A DNA stretch of 64,000 nt, from assembly GCA_036874045.1 (NCBI GenBank), contig CM072337.1, positions 5,952,001 through 6,016,000 on the forward strand, given 5' to 3'. Position numbers and translations under genes: made by a program. The DNA is from Cymodocea nodosa. Its lineage: Eukaryota; Streptophyta; Magnoliopsida; Alismatales; Cymodoceaceae. The notes under the pieces were generated by a model. It had not been told where the DNA came from. It saw nothing but the letters and a program-made list of their open reading frames with translations, and ran no database searches. Positions 1 to 12,500 of this stretch are shown one piece after another (the first letter of the stretch is position 1; each line of letters begins with the position of its first letter).

Positions 1-737
1 TCTTCTTTTCAACTTCTAAATTGCATCCTCTATTCATGTGTATTGTTGAGGCTGTTGGTGGGGCTTTCACATGAGTGAATGACACTCATCAATGGTGGCT
101 TGACGCATTTGAGTAGGAGGTGTGAATTGAAAGAAGAAGAAAATAAGTGTTGATGTTCATTTGAATGAAGAACCTATCATTTATCTCTAGTTGTTAATTT
201 TAATTTCAGTAGTTAATTGAGTTTGTTATCTCTTATATTGATTACATTTTATTCAAATCAATCCCAAAAAGAATTTCTAATGTAAGTAGTATAGTATAGT
301 TTTGCTAGATTAGCAAATAGCATAGTTGCATGCACTTAGTATAAATTAGAGTAGTGTAGTGTATTTTTTTTCTTCATATTCTATTTTTTTCTCTTGTTTT
401 CTTTTGCATATATCTTGCTTCTAAACTCACGTGGAATTGGTGTGGATTTTATACTTGAATGGCTTGATAGATTTACAAGTAAAGAAATTGATTCACATCA
501 TCATTTTCTACTACACATTGTCTTGAAACTATATGATTTGTGAGCTTGTGTTATTTTTGATTATTCTACATTCACATGTCATTAATTTACTGAAGTATAC
601 CTAAGAGCTTAAAGATTAAAGTTGAGTAATAATTGATTAAGTCATAAACACAATCTTGTAAAAGAATGACCTGTATTTGCCATGTACACCAAAGGAACTA
701 GCACTTGTAAAGCTTGAGCTAAAAATATAGCTCAACA
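1..737 (+). repeat. 5' LTR of element A (3' part only)
   Basis: Matches 22636-23376 with about 20 substitutions and a few bases of indels counted by eye (about 97% identity). It ends in CTCAACA, the expected CA terminus, seven bases before the PBS. The first ~793 bp are outside the window. Confidence 0.93.
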
Positions 738-743
738 AGTTTT

Positions 744-763
744 TGGCGCCGTTACTAGAGATT
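744..763 (+). other. Primer-binding site of element A (tRNA-Asp type)
   Basis: TGGCGCCGTTACTAGAGATT follows the 5' LTR. It resembles the TGGCGCCGTTGCCGGGGA site that Athila/Tat elements use to prime from tRNA-Asp, with a few changes in its second half. Confidence 0.85.
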
Positions 764-886
764 GGAAATTTGGCTTAGTTTATTTTTACCATATTTGAAG
801 TTCTTAGTTGGTTGTTTGATAAATTTTCATAAACATATCTTTCTTGTGCTTAGTTGTGAATTTTATTGCTTAAATTTCTTGCAAAT

Positions 887-2398
887 ATGTCAAATTTTCA
901 TCATGATGATCCTTTTAAGTTTATAAATGATTTTTTATTTGAAAGTGCTTGTTCTTATTGCCATGTAAAAGGTCATGATGAAAGCATATGTACTAGCAAG
1001 TTATTTAATATAAAAATTCAACCAGTAGAAGAAACAACTCATGTTAGTGATGAATATGATGTCTTGCATGATGCTAGTGAATTTTCTTATGATTTTGATA
1101 TGCATAAACCTCAGATTGATGATAGAAATGATGTTCTTGATTGCTATCATGTTAGTAGTAGTTCTATAGAAGAGTCCATGAGGAATATAGAGAGAATCAT
1201 AGAGTTAGGAGATAGCTATTATGTTGCCACTAAGCTCCTACAACAAAAAGAAGATGTAATCGTCATAGATGACGAAGAAGACTCTAATGTAGATGAAAAC
1301 GTGAATTTAATCTTAAGATCTGAAAAAACCATAGAAAGAAACATATTAGAACATGAAAGTGAAGAAAAACAAAGTGAAGAAAATGTAGATGAAAAGGAAG
1401 AAAATATTTTGACAAGTGATGAACATAAAGATGTAGAACTAGAACATGAAGGAGTTGAACTTGAAAAATGTCTAATGGATGAAACTAATGAAGAATTAAT
1501 TGAAGAAAACCCTGTTATAGACTTAGAAATGGATAAAAAGAAAGAAGAAACATCTGAAAATAGGAACAACAAACCACCATTTCCTAGTCGACTTGACAAC
1601 AACAAAGAAAATGAAGAAAATGAAGTTATAAGAACCATATTTGAGAAAATCAATGTTAATATACCTATGACAGAATTAATTAGAAAAATTCCAACATATG
1701 GGAGGGTGCTTAAAAACCTTTGTACCAAGCATAGGAAGCCAAGAAAAAAATTAAGTAAGCAAGTTTATTTAACCGAGTTAAGTAGCTCAATGTTGCTTGA
1801 TAGTTTAGCTAAAAAATTCAATGATCCTGGTGTTCCTCTAATAACTTGCTTAATAGGGAATGTTTTAATTGAAAAAGCATTATTAGATCTTGGTGCAGGA
1901 GTTAACGTGATGCCTAAGCACTTATATGAACAATTAGGAATCACAAGAATTAAGAAAACTAGAACACTAATTAAACTAGCTGATAGATCATATAGGAGTC
2001 CCATGGGTATTGTAGAGGATGTCTTAATTCAAATTGAAGATTTTATATACCCAGCCGACTTTATCATTTTAGAAACCAATACATCAACTTGTGAACCAAA
2101 TGAATCTACTTTGATCCTAGGGAGACCATTCTTAGCAACTATTAATGCCCACATTAATTGTAGAAATGGTAAAATGTAAATCTCCTTTAACAATAAGGTG
2201 ATATCATTGAACATTTTTAAAAGAGATAGGACTATAAACCATCAAGTAGATGACAACATTAGTGTAAGCATTTCTGAATTATTTGAAGAAGTCGAAAATA
2301 GTAGTAATGAGGAAGAACTTGAAATTTGCTTTATAGACGTTGAAGATAATCTAAACACAAGGCATGTTTACAAGAGAATAGTGGTGAGCATGAAATGA
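887..2398 (+). pseudogene. Element A zinc knuckle - acidic linker - aspartic protease ORF
   Basis: The reading frame is open from 866; the ATG at 887 (MSNFHHDD) looks the more natural start. Near residue 25 is a CX2CX4HX4C zinc knuckle (CSYCHVKGHDESIC), the nucleocapsid motif. A long Asp/Glu/Lys-rich linker follows, then the Athila/Tat pre-protease segment and a retropepsin around residues 325-430 with DLGAGVNVM as the active-site loop (family form D-S/T/L-G-A). A TAA at 2177-2179 interrupts the frame (AAA to TAA by comparison with family sequences), after which the same frame continues to a TGA at 2396. RT is in another frame, so a frameshift lies between. No capsid domain precedes the knuckle: only about 145 bp separate it from the LTR. 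Confidence 0.85.
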
Positions 2399-2435
2399 AT
2401 AATGACGTGATTTTAGAAGTTAAGGAAAGGACTAA

Positions 2436-4175
2436 ATAAAATCACTTCTACAAAATTTGAAATATGCATTTATAGATAAGCAAAATGAATATCCTGTCAT
2501 AATTGGAGCAAACTTAACTCCAAACCAAGAAGAAAAATTAATGAAGATATTAAGTAAAAACAAAGGAGCTCTTTGTTGGCAATTGAGTGATATTGTAGGA
2601 GTTAGTCCCACTATAGTTCAACATAGAATTATCCTAGAAGATGAGAATTATGCCTTTAGAGAACCTCAACGTAGATTAAATCCCCAAATGAGTGAGGTAG
2701 TAAAGAAGAAGATAGTTAAATGGCTTGACAATGGCATTATATACCCTATTAGTGATAGTAGGTGGGTAAGCCCTATGCATGTAATACCTAAGAAATCGAG
2801 CTTTACAGTAGTTGAAAATCAAGATCATAAGTTAGTGCCTACTAGAATAAAAACTAGTTGGAGGGTATGCATTGATTATCGTAAATTGAATTTAGCAACT
2901 CGTAAAGATCATTTCCCATTAGCATTTGTTGATCAGATGCTAGAAAGGTTAGTTGGACATGAATTTTATTGTTTTCTTGATGGATACTCTGGGTACAACC
3001 AAATACCCAGAATCTCTAAGGATCAGAAAAAGACTACTTTCACTTGTCCAAGTGAAACCTATGCTTTTAGGCGTATGCCTTTCGGTTTATGTAATGCACC
3101 TGTAACATTTTAAAGATGCATGGCAGGAATTTTTTATGATATGAATGAAAAATTTTTAGAAATTTTCATGGATGACTTTTCTATTTTTGGCAAAAATTTT
3201 GATATTTGTTTACATCATTTAGATATGGTTTTGCAAAGATGTGTTGAAAAGAATTTTATTTTAAATTGGGAAAAGTGCCATTTCATGGTGAATGAAGGCA
3301 TAGTTCTTGGGCATATAATATCTAATAGAGGGATTGAGGTGGATAAGGAAAAAATTGATGTTATATCTCATTTGCAGCCACCTAATTCTGTTAAGGAGGT
3401 TAGAAGCTTTTTAGGACATGCTGGTTTTTATCGAAGATTTATTCATGATTTTAGCAAGATAGCAAGACCTATAACTAATTTACTTGCAAAAGATTCTGAA
3501 TTTGTTTTTGATGAACATTGTCTTACTACCTTTAATCAACTTAAGCATGTATTAATGTCTCCTCTTATAATTCATGCCCCAATATGGGATTATCCTTTTG
3601 AAATTATGTGTGATACCTCCAATTATGCAGTAGGTGCAGTACTTGGGCAAATAATTGATAAGAAACATCATGTCATATGCTATGCTAGTAAAACTTTGAA
3701 TGAAGCTCAAGTAAATTATACTACCATAGAAAAAGAATTTCTTACTGTTGTTTTTGCTCTAGATAAATTTAGACCATATTTAGTTTGCAATCAAGTTATT
3801 GTACATACTGATCATGCAACCATTAAACATTTGATGAGTAAAAAAGATGCAAAATCAAGATTAATTCGATGGGTTTTATTGTTGCAAGAATTTAACATAG
3901 AAATTAAAGATAAGGTTGGAAAAGAAAATTTAGTTGCTAATCACCTCTCTAGATTAGAAAATATTCCAACATGCAATAATGTGATTAATGAAAAGTTTCC
4001 TGATGAGAGTTTATTTCTAGTTGGTAAGTTACCTTGGTTTGCAGACATTGCTAACTATCTTGCTACAAGGTTAATACCAACTGATTTATCTAAACCAGAT
4101 AGGAAAAGATTGAGGTACATGGCTAAACATTATGTTTGGATAGAACCTTATCTATATAGGATGAGTTTTGATTAA
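2436..4175 (+). pseudogene. Element A reverse transcriptase and RNase H
   Basis: This is one frame with a TAA at 3111-3113. RT motifs are in order: the PQRRLNP region, WVSPMHVIPKK, WRVCIDYRKLN, FLDGYSGYNQI, TYAFRRMPFGLCNAP, and FMDD (the Athila/Tat version of YxDD) just after the stop. The connection domain follows ([14 protein letters not shown]), then RNase H with [13 protein letters not shown], a KEF glutamate and [10 protein letters not shown]. The last catalytic position reads VANHLSR where the family normally has VADHLSR, a probable loss of an active-site Asp. The stop at 3111 falls where relatives have Gln (ATFQRCM), so CAA became TAA; the frame's end at 4173-4175 is also a Gln-to-stop change, at a position relatives fill with Gln-Ile. 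The enzyme copies the element RNA in the cytoplasm. Confidence 0.9.
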
Positions 4176-5324
4176 ATTTTAAGAAGATGTCTTCCTAAAG
4201 ATGAAATTACTAATGTCTTAAATTTTTGTCATAATCATGCTTGTGGAGGTCATATTAGCCATAGAAAAACTTCTTTGAAAATTCTTGAATGTGGATTTTA
4301 TTGGCCTTCTCTAATTAAGGACTCTAAAGATCATTGTAGATATTGTGATAGATGCCAAAGAATGGGAAAAATTTCCAAACGAAATATGATGCCTTTGAAT
4401 CCTATCATTGAAGTTGAAATTTTTGATGTTTGGGGCATTGATTTCATGGGACCATTTCCCACTTCTTTTGGTTATTCTTATATTTTGTTGGTTGTTGATT
4501 ATGTTTCTAAATGGATTGAAGCTATCCCAACTAAGAGAAATGATGCTAAAGTTGTTGATTTTCTTAGATCTAACATTTTTGCTAGATTTGGTATTCCAAG
4601 AGCTATAATTAGTGATAATGGACCTCACTTTTGTAACCAAGTATTTCAAATGGCCTTAAAGAAGTATGGGGTTACTCACAAGTTAGCAACACCATATCAT
4701 CCTCAAACAAGTGGGCAAGTTGAGGTATCCAATAGACAAATCAAGCAAATGCTCGAAAAAGTAATCAAACCAAGTAAGAAGGATTGGGTAGAAAAGCTTA
4801 ATGATGCACTTTGGGGTTATAGGACTGCCCATAAAACTATGTTGGGAATGTCACCATTTAGACTAGTTTATGGGAAAGCATGCCATTTACCTATAAAAAT
4901 AGAACATAAAGTTGAATGGGCTATTAGAACATTTAACATGTGTGTTGATGATGCAGGAAAAGCAAGAAAATATCAACTCAATGAGCTGGAAGAAATAAGA
5001 AGAGAGGCTTATGAAAATGCAAAGATTGCAAAAGAATGAACAAAAGCATTCCATGACAAGAAAATTTTGAGAAAGGACTTTCAAGAGGGACAAGAAGTCT
5101 TATTATATAATTCTAGATTACATTTGTTCCCTAGAAAATTTAAGACTAGATGGACAGGACCATTCATCATTAAACATATATATAATCATGGAGCTATAGC
5201 TATAGAAAATTGTAAGACAGGATTTAAAACTGTAGTGAATGGTCAAAGACTTAAAGAATATTATCTTAGAAAAACATACAATCATGGAGAGAGTGCTTTG
5301 TTGTTGGAACCCAATTATAATTAG
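4176..5324 (+). pseudogene. Element A integrase
   Basis: Same frame as RT. An HHCC zinc-binding region (HNHACGGH ... CRYCDRC) is followed by the DDE core: Asp in IDFMGPFP, Asp in ISDNGPHF and Glu in [11 protein letters not shown]. The C-terminal part has the KFKTRWTGPF motif, the GPF/GPY module of Ty3 integrases, and ends at TAG 5322-5324. A TGA at 5037-5039 interrupts the frame just before the GPF module, so the copy is inactive as read. Integrase joins the DNA copy to the host chromosome. Confidence 0.9.
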
Positions 5325-7192
5325 TGTTTATATGTATTTAGTTGTAGATGTAGTTTTTCTTTTCTTAATTTTTAGTAATTTTTCATTCTATGTATTATTG
5401 TGTTAGTAGTTAACAATAAAATTGATTATTGCAAGTTCATGTCAAAATTTTATATGCTTATTATCATGCATCTATCCTCTTTGTTTTATGTCATCTTGAG
5501 TTTATATGGTGAACCATTCATGCTGAAATTTTATGATATATGATGATACTTGTATACTTTGATGATATTTCACTATGTAAATAACTCTTGCATATACTCT
5601 TGAATTACATACCTGATGTGAATGTCTTGGTGCATGAAAAGTTGGGATAGAGGCACAACTATCCGAAATTTCAGCAAGACTTTGCTAGAGGGGCAGGAGA
5701 CAAGTAAAGAGAAGCATGACTTGCAATCAACAAGATAGCAAGAGCTAACCTTTTATCTTCACAACTTATGCTTGGCTTATTTGATGAGAAACTTATTTTA
5801 TTTCATGCTTGAGATGTTTAATTTTAAAGAACAGAATTTGATGATATATTTGATAGTAGTTAGATGCATGATTTCCAAACACTTGAAGGGTGTAGAATGG
5901 GTTGAAAGACTTTATCATTATATCATGTGTTTGTTTGACGAATTAATGTTCAACCACAATTAAAGTTAAATACATTTTATCTACACTACTTGAAGAGCAA
6001 TGCACAACAAGTATGCACCAACATTTTTCACTCATTCTAATTATTGAAACAATCCTTTCTACATTGAGGACAATGCAGGAACTAAGTGCGAGAGGGAGGA
6101 GAAAGTGGAAAAATGTTTTAGGGTGCATACTACATCAATGAAATTGAAAATTTTCCAATGTAAGTTTCTCACACAAGCATGTTGGTGGTAAGTTTGAAAT
6201 TCATTCTATATGATGCATGCCACTATGTTTTATATGTATCCATGATAAGAACTTGCATGTCAAATTTTTTTTTTTAGGAAATAGCTTTGTTAGTTTAATT
6301 TTGATTTTGAATTATTGCATCTTAACCTTACCAGCATGCTACTCAATCTCCATTGTATGCTCTTAGGGTTAAGATCATTAATTCTTTATTAGCTTTAGCT
6401 TTGTTTTCCATTTGAACTTAATTTCTTTTTGTGACATGTTGAATTTTCCTTAGTAATGTTCTTTCCTTATGATATCTTACACTTAGAGCTGAGCCTATCT
6501 CGAAGGTGAGGATAGTAATATTCATTTGAGATGCCAACCATAGTTTTTTTACTTGTAACATATACACATTCTCGCACTAGACTCTTAATCATGTGGTATC
6601 TGGAGGACTCTTCTTATGACATGAATCTTGAGGAGTGGCTTAGGACATCTTTCCAATAGGTTGTCCCAAGAGAAGGGTAGATAAATGAATTTGGGAATAA
6701 GGATTGATGCTCGTCCTCATAAGGTTGCTGGGGACGGAGGCTAAGTAACCTCTTAGTCTTCACGTGTAAACCCTTTATGGGAGGTATCCTAAGGATAGGG
6801 GTAGGATGTGAAAAAAGAGAGGTATCTATGAAAAAAAAAAAAAGTTCTATAAAATGAATAAAGAAAATACTTTTATAGAATCAAAGAGAATAAACACTCA
6901 ATTGAAAATAAAGGGGCAATGTACTAGAGGATAGAGCCTAAAGAAACCTTCATGTATTCTTGGATTAAGTGAGATGAACCTAGGTGCTATTGATTATGGG
7001 TCTAAGCACTTTGCACTTAATAGTATCTTAAAAACTTACTTTCCTTAGGTTGCCATTAGATGTCTATTCTAAATTCCTCACCATTACAGGAACTCATGCT
7101 TGTGAGTGGAGATTATCTATAAGTATTGTTGCATTACTTGGCAAGAATTTGATTTGCCTTAATTTTATTTATTGTGTTTGTTTGTTGCAAGG
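5325..7192 (+). other. Element A 3' untranslated region
   Basis: No convincing ORF occurs here. It has AT-rich sequence, an ACATTGAGGACAATGCA motif followed by purine-rich DNA at 6061-6105 (shared with N and E), and an A-run near 6832. I looked for capsid, env and F-box remnants and saw none. Long 3' UTRs of this type are usual in the Athila/Tat branch. Confidence 0.75.
6061..6105 (+). promoter_or_regulatory. ACATTGAGGACAATGCA motif followed by purine tract in A
   Basis: The same core occurs at 62532-62570 (+) in E and, slightly altered, at 10245-10285 (-) in N, each time followed by a purine-rich stretch. Conservation between two element families suggests a cis function, perhaps a second plus-strand priming site. 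Confidence 0.5.
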
Positions 7193-7197
7193 GGTTC
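7193..7197. repeat. Target-site duplication of element N (left copy)
   Basis: GGTTC stands directly before the TGTTTGTG terminus of N. The same five bases follow its other end at 21781-21785. Five bases is the usual Ty3 duplication length. Confidence 0.88.
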
Positions 7198-8941
7198 TGT
7201 TTGTGTTTTCCTAGCACTACACTAGAAAAACTTGGATTTGTTACTTCTATTTTTACTTAGTTAATTTATCTTTATGTCTATTCTTTCTTTTAGAAGTAAA
7301 CAAACAACCTTTAATACAATTTAGATATTAATTCCAATTTGTACTTTAACTGCAAGTGCATAGTGTCTATTGTATTAGTGTGCAAGTACAGGTTGATCCC
7401 ATAGGGAATTGCTGAAGAACTTGAGAACTATTCATTTGTTAACAATCAAATTTATATATTCAATAAGCTCTCCGTTGAGTTACAGTTTACTCAACGGACA
7501 AAGTTCGTTGAGTTATGGTTAACTCAACGGACTAACCTCGTGGACTTAATTTAACTCCATGAGCTTGCCTTTTCTTTTTAATACTGCTATTTACAAAGGA
7601 ATTCGGCCAACCATTGGGCGATTCCATAGATTGTAAATAACATCAATTAAGCTCTTTAATGTTAGTTAACATTGGATTTATCATTAAGCAATACTAACAT
7701 TTAGATAATTCAAACAGTAACCATTAAAATCTTTAAGTCTTTTGAATGAACCGATTTGAGTAAACTGTAAAACTAAAATAAACATGAAACAATCACAACA
7801 CTGATAAAGATAACATTAATCACGATACAACACAAACAATACAATACTCAAATACAACATACAAACATAGATAATTGTTTTTGGTATTTTTGCTTTAATA
7901 TAAACATGGAAATGGGGAAAGGTGAAATGTAAAGTAATCTCATTTGAGAGTAAATACTTCCGACACTACTTACAATACAATTACACCACTAAAAATTAAA
8001 CTACTTACAATTCTGTCTCCTCTCCCTATAGAATCGCAAGTCCAAAATTGCAAGATGATCTCCTCTTCAGCATACAGGCATCAACCCGAAGCCAAGGCTA
8101 AAAGCTTTACAATCTCTTGAAATATGAGTTGGCGCTTGGTGAAAATGGCTTCCCTTCCCGTGACTCGATCACTCCTCATAGTGATTGTCAAGCACTGTGT
8201 TTGGCTCGGAATCGACCTGACATCAGGCAAGTATCCTCACAAACCTCCGATGGTTGGTGATTATGGTGGTGATGATGATGGTTGGTGTGATACTTCAGAG
8301 AATTGCAACGTTGATCCTCCTCTACACACACTATCCGCCCATCGATCACACACCTTCTTTTTTCTTCTTTTCTTTTATATTTCTTCAATAGTAACTGCTT
8401 CTGCTTGAATGGTCAGTTGGATTTCCTTCATTCGTATCAACAACGATGATTTCTTTCCCTATGCGATACGTGTAAACATGATTTTTCTCTTCCAACTGTC
8501 TATTCCTACAACTGCTATAGTGGCATATTAGAAAATATATAGTCTGTGGAGTTATAGATAACTCAACGGACTTTCTTTGTTGATTTAACTATAAAACACA
8601 TGCATAAATTTAACTATCCGATGCTCAGGTGCATTTCAGATAATTATAAACTTAACTATCTGATGCTCAGATGCATTTCGGATAGTTACAGATAACTCAC
8701 CGATATATAACTTAAGTAAATCTACTAGATCTCGACACATGTCAGTAGCAATTTAATCATAAAATAACATTTCGGAGAGTTATAGAGCTAACTATCCGAT
8801 GCTTAGATGCATTTCGGATAGTTAGAGATAACTCACCAAAAATCCACTTAAGTCACTTTCCCAGAACATAACATGTGTCCTCAGCTATTTTATAAATAAA
8901 AAGAGATTTCGAAGAGTTATAGGGCTAACTATCCGATGCTA
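7198..8941 (-). repeat. 3' LTR of N, U3 start deleted
   Basis: Aligns with 19638-21376 of the 5' LTR, differing by roughly 5-10% in stretches compared by eye, mostly transitions. Homology stops at 8941 in CCGATGC and the next base is internal sequence. The first ~400 bp of the LTR and the PPT are missing. The TATA-like AAATATAAAAG lies at 8372-8382 (read on -). Confidence 0.9.
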
Positions 8942-10741
8942 GTCCCTTAGCAAACTAAGATCTAATTAATTGGTCCTTCACAAAGTGCTAGAATTAATTC
9001 TTCCCATTCTCTTTTTTTTTCTTCTATTCAGCATAAGAATTATTATATAGATATCTTGTATGTTTCAATAATCAACCTGCAAATATACTTAGAATATATG
9101 CAAATTACATACAAAGTATATCATCATCACATAAGTGTTAATTACATTATCATTTGTTCTTCTTTTCATCATCTGTCATCCTGAATTTTCCAATAAGATT
9201 TCTAGAAGAAGTTTCAACAACATACGAATCAAAGTACAATCCAATTCAATCTGATTAAGACAAGCAGAATAAAGAATTGTATCTCCATTAAACATCTTCA
9301 AAAGTCAATTCCAAATTCATATTTCAGCAATTCTAGATAACAAAAAATATACTCGATTCATAAGATATATGTATTTCACAAAACACTTCTATCTTTTTAG
9401 AACGGTATATGTTTTCTTTTTCCTCTTTTTTTTACTTTAAAAGTTAATTTGACAAGCTTGAATCATACAAGAGCTTTCTAATGTACCCATGTAACGAGCT
9501 TTCAGTCAACAATCCCAGATCTGATCAGGATCTTAGGTTGCCAGATTTCAAGAGTCCTTTTTCTGGTCAACAATCTTTACATACCTATTTGCTCAAGTAC
9601 AAAAGGTTTGTGATCAAACAAGTCAATAAACTCTCAAAATTTTCCCTTTTTTTTTTCTTCTCTTTTTTTTTTTAATCAAAATACACACAAAACAAAATAT
9701 TAATCACATAGTGTATATGTATGCATTTCATTAATACAGATGCAGTAATCACCAATCTCATATAGTCTTGCTTCTATCATTTACTGAAAATATGAATCCA
9801 TAACAATAAGCTCATAATTTTTCTGTAGTTTAATAAGATCTACACATAAATCATTCTACAAGTTCAATCAGTCAAATTAAATGTATCTTTCATCATATAT
9901 GTTTCATTTAATCTAGAATTCACATCTCAGTTCTTTCAAGACTTCAGATAATTTTTTTTTCATTAAGCATTCTGATTTCATTTTAAAATCGTGAAACTGT
10001 TAAACTTATGAAATTCAGAAAAAACATAAGATACTATATCTAGATTTGCATAAATAGTAAATTCTATAGCATCTTATATATCCTTCTAAATATAACATTC
10101 AAGCAGTTACAGTTTATAAATTTTACAGTCTCAATTATCGGATAGTTACAGCAAGTTCATAAAAATTTTCAATTTCCTCAAAACTTTGCAGTACCATTTT
10201 AATTCCTTTAATTAACAAACTTACATGACTGTTACTTTAATTAGCTCCCCCCCATACCTACATTTTGCATTGTCCTTAATGTAAAGATTTGACAATAAGT
10301 ACAGTAATTGTAGCAGGCATGAATACAGTTTTGTTGATTTAAATTCAGGATGAGTAATTAGTTACATACCTTGTTTCAATTGTTTCTCCTTCTGCATATT
10401 CTGATTTTTGATTCTGAAAAACTTTTCATTCATAGATAAACACAGAATATATAACAAAATAACATTTAACAGATATTGATAATTCAGTGTCTTGTGTGGA
10501 ACATAGGCTCCTATGTCTTTGGTGGCTCACAAGCAAGCCAGTTGGTTTCCCAAAACAGATACCAACAAACTGGATTGATATTTTGTTTTTTTTTTCTTTT
10601 ATAAAATAAAAATGAAAACTAAAAAAAATTTCTTTTTTTTTTCTAAAAATAAATGCAGAATACACACAACATTAAACACACAAAATCACAGCTTAAGAAC
10701 ATGATTGAAAAGTGGAAACAAATGAAATAAATGTATCAATC
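8942..10741 (-). other. Element N 3' untranslated region
   Basis: Homologous on the opposite strand to 62079-63850 of E. It is AT-rich with several homopolymer runs and an internal purine tract at 10245-10285. No sense-strand ORF is supported. A short antisense frame (9481-9675, +) is conserved in E but looks incidental. Confidence 0.8.
10245..10285 (-). promoter_or_regulatory. Internal polypurine-tract-like motif in N
   Basis: On the - strand, ACATTAAGGACAATGCA is followed by GGTATGGGGGGGAG. It matches 62531-62570 in E and resembles the true PPT at 63861-63873. Confidence 0.55.
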
Positions 10742-11550
10742 CAAGCAAACTTCTTAGGCATGGTTCTTCTTGCTATTATTCTATTTTAATGCAGTTCTTG
10801 TTCCTTGTTAATTTGTAAATGTGTAATATATTATAAATTCCAAATACAAGTGTATTACCATTAATGATATGAAATGCATAAAGGGATGTTTTTTGATTCT
10901 AGTGTAATGTAGCAGTTTCTATTTCTACATCTATTTCAATATATTCCTCTTCCCACTTCCATTCATTTATGTCTTTCATAATCCATATTTGAAATTTCAT
11001 CAATTCATCCCACCATCTTATTAGACATAAAGTAGGATCATCTTCGTCATTATACCACATTCCCATTTGAATTTTATCAGATTCTATAGATGGTGGTTTA
11101 GCTATTTCTCTCGGTATAGGTAAAATTTCTATATATTCATCATAACTGTCTATGCTCACTATGTATAAATCAGATCCAAATGCTATTGATATATCTGTGA
11201 CTAGATATATATATCCATCAAGTATGACATGCATGCTGTTAATTAATGATTTCTATCCTATATATATCATAATATTTTCATTCCAAGATCTATTCAGAAA
11301 ATTATACACTTAAGCATAAATCTTCACCCCAATTTCCTATAGGTCTCCAATAATATAATTTTTCAGGAATTGTAGAATTTTTATTAGAAAATATTAAAGC
11401 CGACCCACAATTTATAGTTAATACTTCATATCTATTAGGTCTTCCTATATTCCATTCTTCTCTTATTATAGGATTTCTTATCAAAATATTAGGTAATAGA
11501 CTTGCATACCTTGGTCTGATTATGTATATGATTAATCCTTCATCCATCCT
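10742..11550 (-). pseudogene. F-box protein remnant in N (C-terminal two thirds)
   Basis: Homologous to about residue 95 onward of the F-box protein at 60993-62078. Recognisable blocks are RPRYASLL, EEWNIGRPNRYEV, NCGSALIF, LYYWRP, GDLYI-like segments and WIMKDINEWKWEEEYIEI. The N-terminal F-box is absent; the first residues of the 11607 frame (MSKYDYFHSAH) are unrelated. Two frames, ending at 11302 and 10899, are split by a stop; frameshifts and stops follow, and the family stop codon is lost. Where E has two in-frame TAG codons, N has Trp (GNWGEDL and IRWWDEL), which shows the ancestral residues. Confidence 0.75.
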
Positions 11551-12500
11551 GTTGAGTATTTTTGTTTTGATGAAGTGTGCTGAATGAAAATAATCATATT
11601 TGCTCAATTACTATTGCTTGTGAAAAGAAATTAAAATCATTAATTAATACAAAAAAAGCTTACTGATATAAATACTTGTCTGTATTGGATCTGAAGTTAA
11701 TAACTAGTTGTTTCGTTGCATTAATTTCTCATTTAGTTAAACGTTAAGTTAACGTGTGTTTTTATTGAAAAGCATGATATGTTTTAATGTTATATCTTCT
11801 ATATCATGAATAGTGCACTTTTAGAAAACTCGTTTAGTTAGAGTTTTGTTTGTATAGAAGTCACGTGAGAACTCATTAAGTTAGAGGCTTAAAGGTTAAA
11901 ATAGGTCACGTGATAACTCGTTAAGTTAGTGAGTAAAAGAAGAGACGAACTCGTTAAGTTAGTGTTATACACGTGGTGAAATTATAAGTTACGAATGTTA
12001 TATTGTATCACGTGAGGTGCATATGTTTAACTCGTTAAGTTAACATAACTAAACGCATTGAGTTGCTATATTAAATACTAAGGCAACGCGTTAGGTTAGC
12101 GTTATAAACTTAAGTTGTTATTTCTGCACGTGGTAAAATTCTTATTATAAAAACATTTGTTTATTACTGGTTCGTTGAGTTATCATAACACAACGGAGAT
12201 GGTTCGTTGAGTTATCATAACACAACAGAGATGGTTCGTTGAGTTATCATAACACCACGGACATAGTTTGTTGAGTTAGTTACAGTACTTGTCATGTGAA
12301 ATGGCACATGAGGAACTCGTTAAGTTAGAAACGTTAAGTTATATATATACTTGTGTTACTCGTTTAGTTAACATTAAAGTAATGACTTCTTATTACACTG
12401 ATGAAAAACTTTTGGACGAGAAAGTTTATTTTGCAGGAAATTTTTCAGAGATCCAGGACTAATGATTAAAGAAAATTTGAAATATAAACGTGGGTTAGAA
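11551..12500 (-). promoter_or_regulatory. Spacer between accessory ORF and F-box in N, rich in G-boxes
   Basis: There is no ORF of note. It holds five CACGTG G-boxes (11862, 11907, 11970, 12009, 12127) among repeated CGTTAAGTTA elements, and three 32-bp tandem units at 12169-12264. Similar elements occur in the LTRs. The sequence is not homologous to the gag-bearing spacer of C, so this part of N was probably replaced by recombination. A promoter or enhancer role is inference. Confidence 0.5.
12169..12264. repeat. Three tandem copies of a 32-bp unit
   Basis: Units start at 12169, 12201 and 12233. Each begins GGTTCGTTGAGTTATC and contains the family palindrome half-site GTTGAGTTA. Confidence 0.85.

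Noticed and set aside
1219..1728. 169-residue Ser/Phe-rich - frame
   Set aside because: Shadow of the acidic linker of element A on the other strand.
8124..8408. 94-residue + frame, with shorter versions at 20622-20846 and 53496-53684
   Set aside because: It lies antisense within the LTRs of N and D, has no recognisable domain, and its conservation follows from LTR homology. D truncates it differently.
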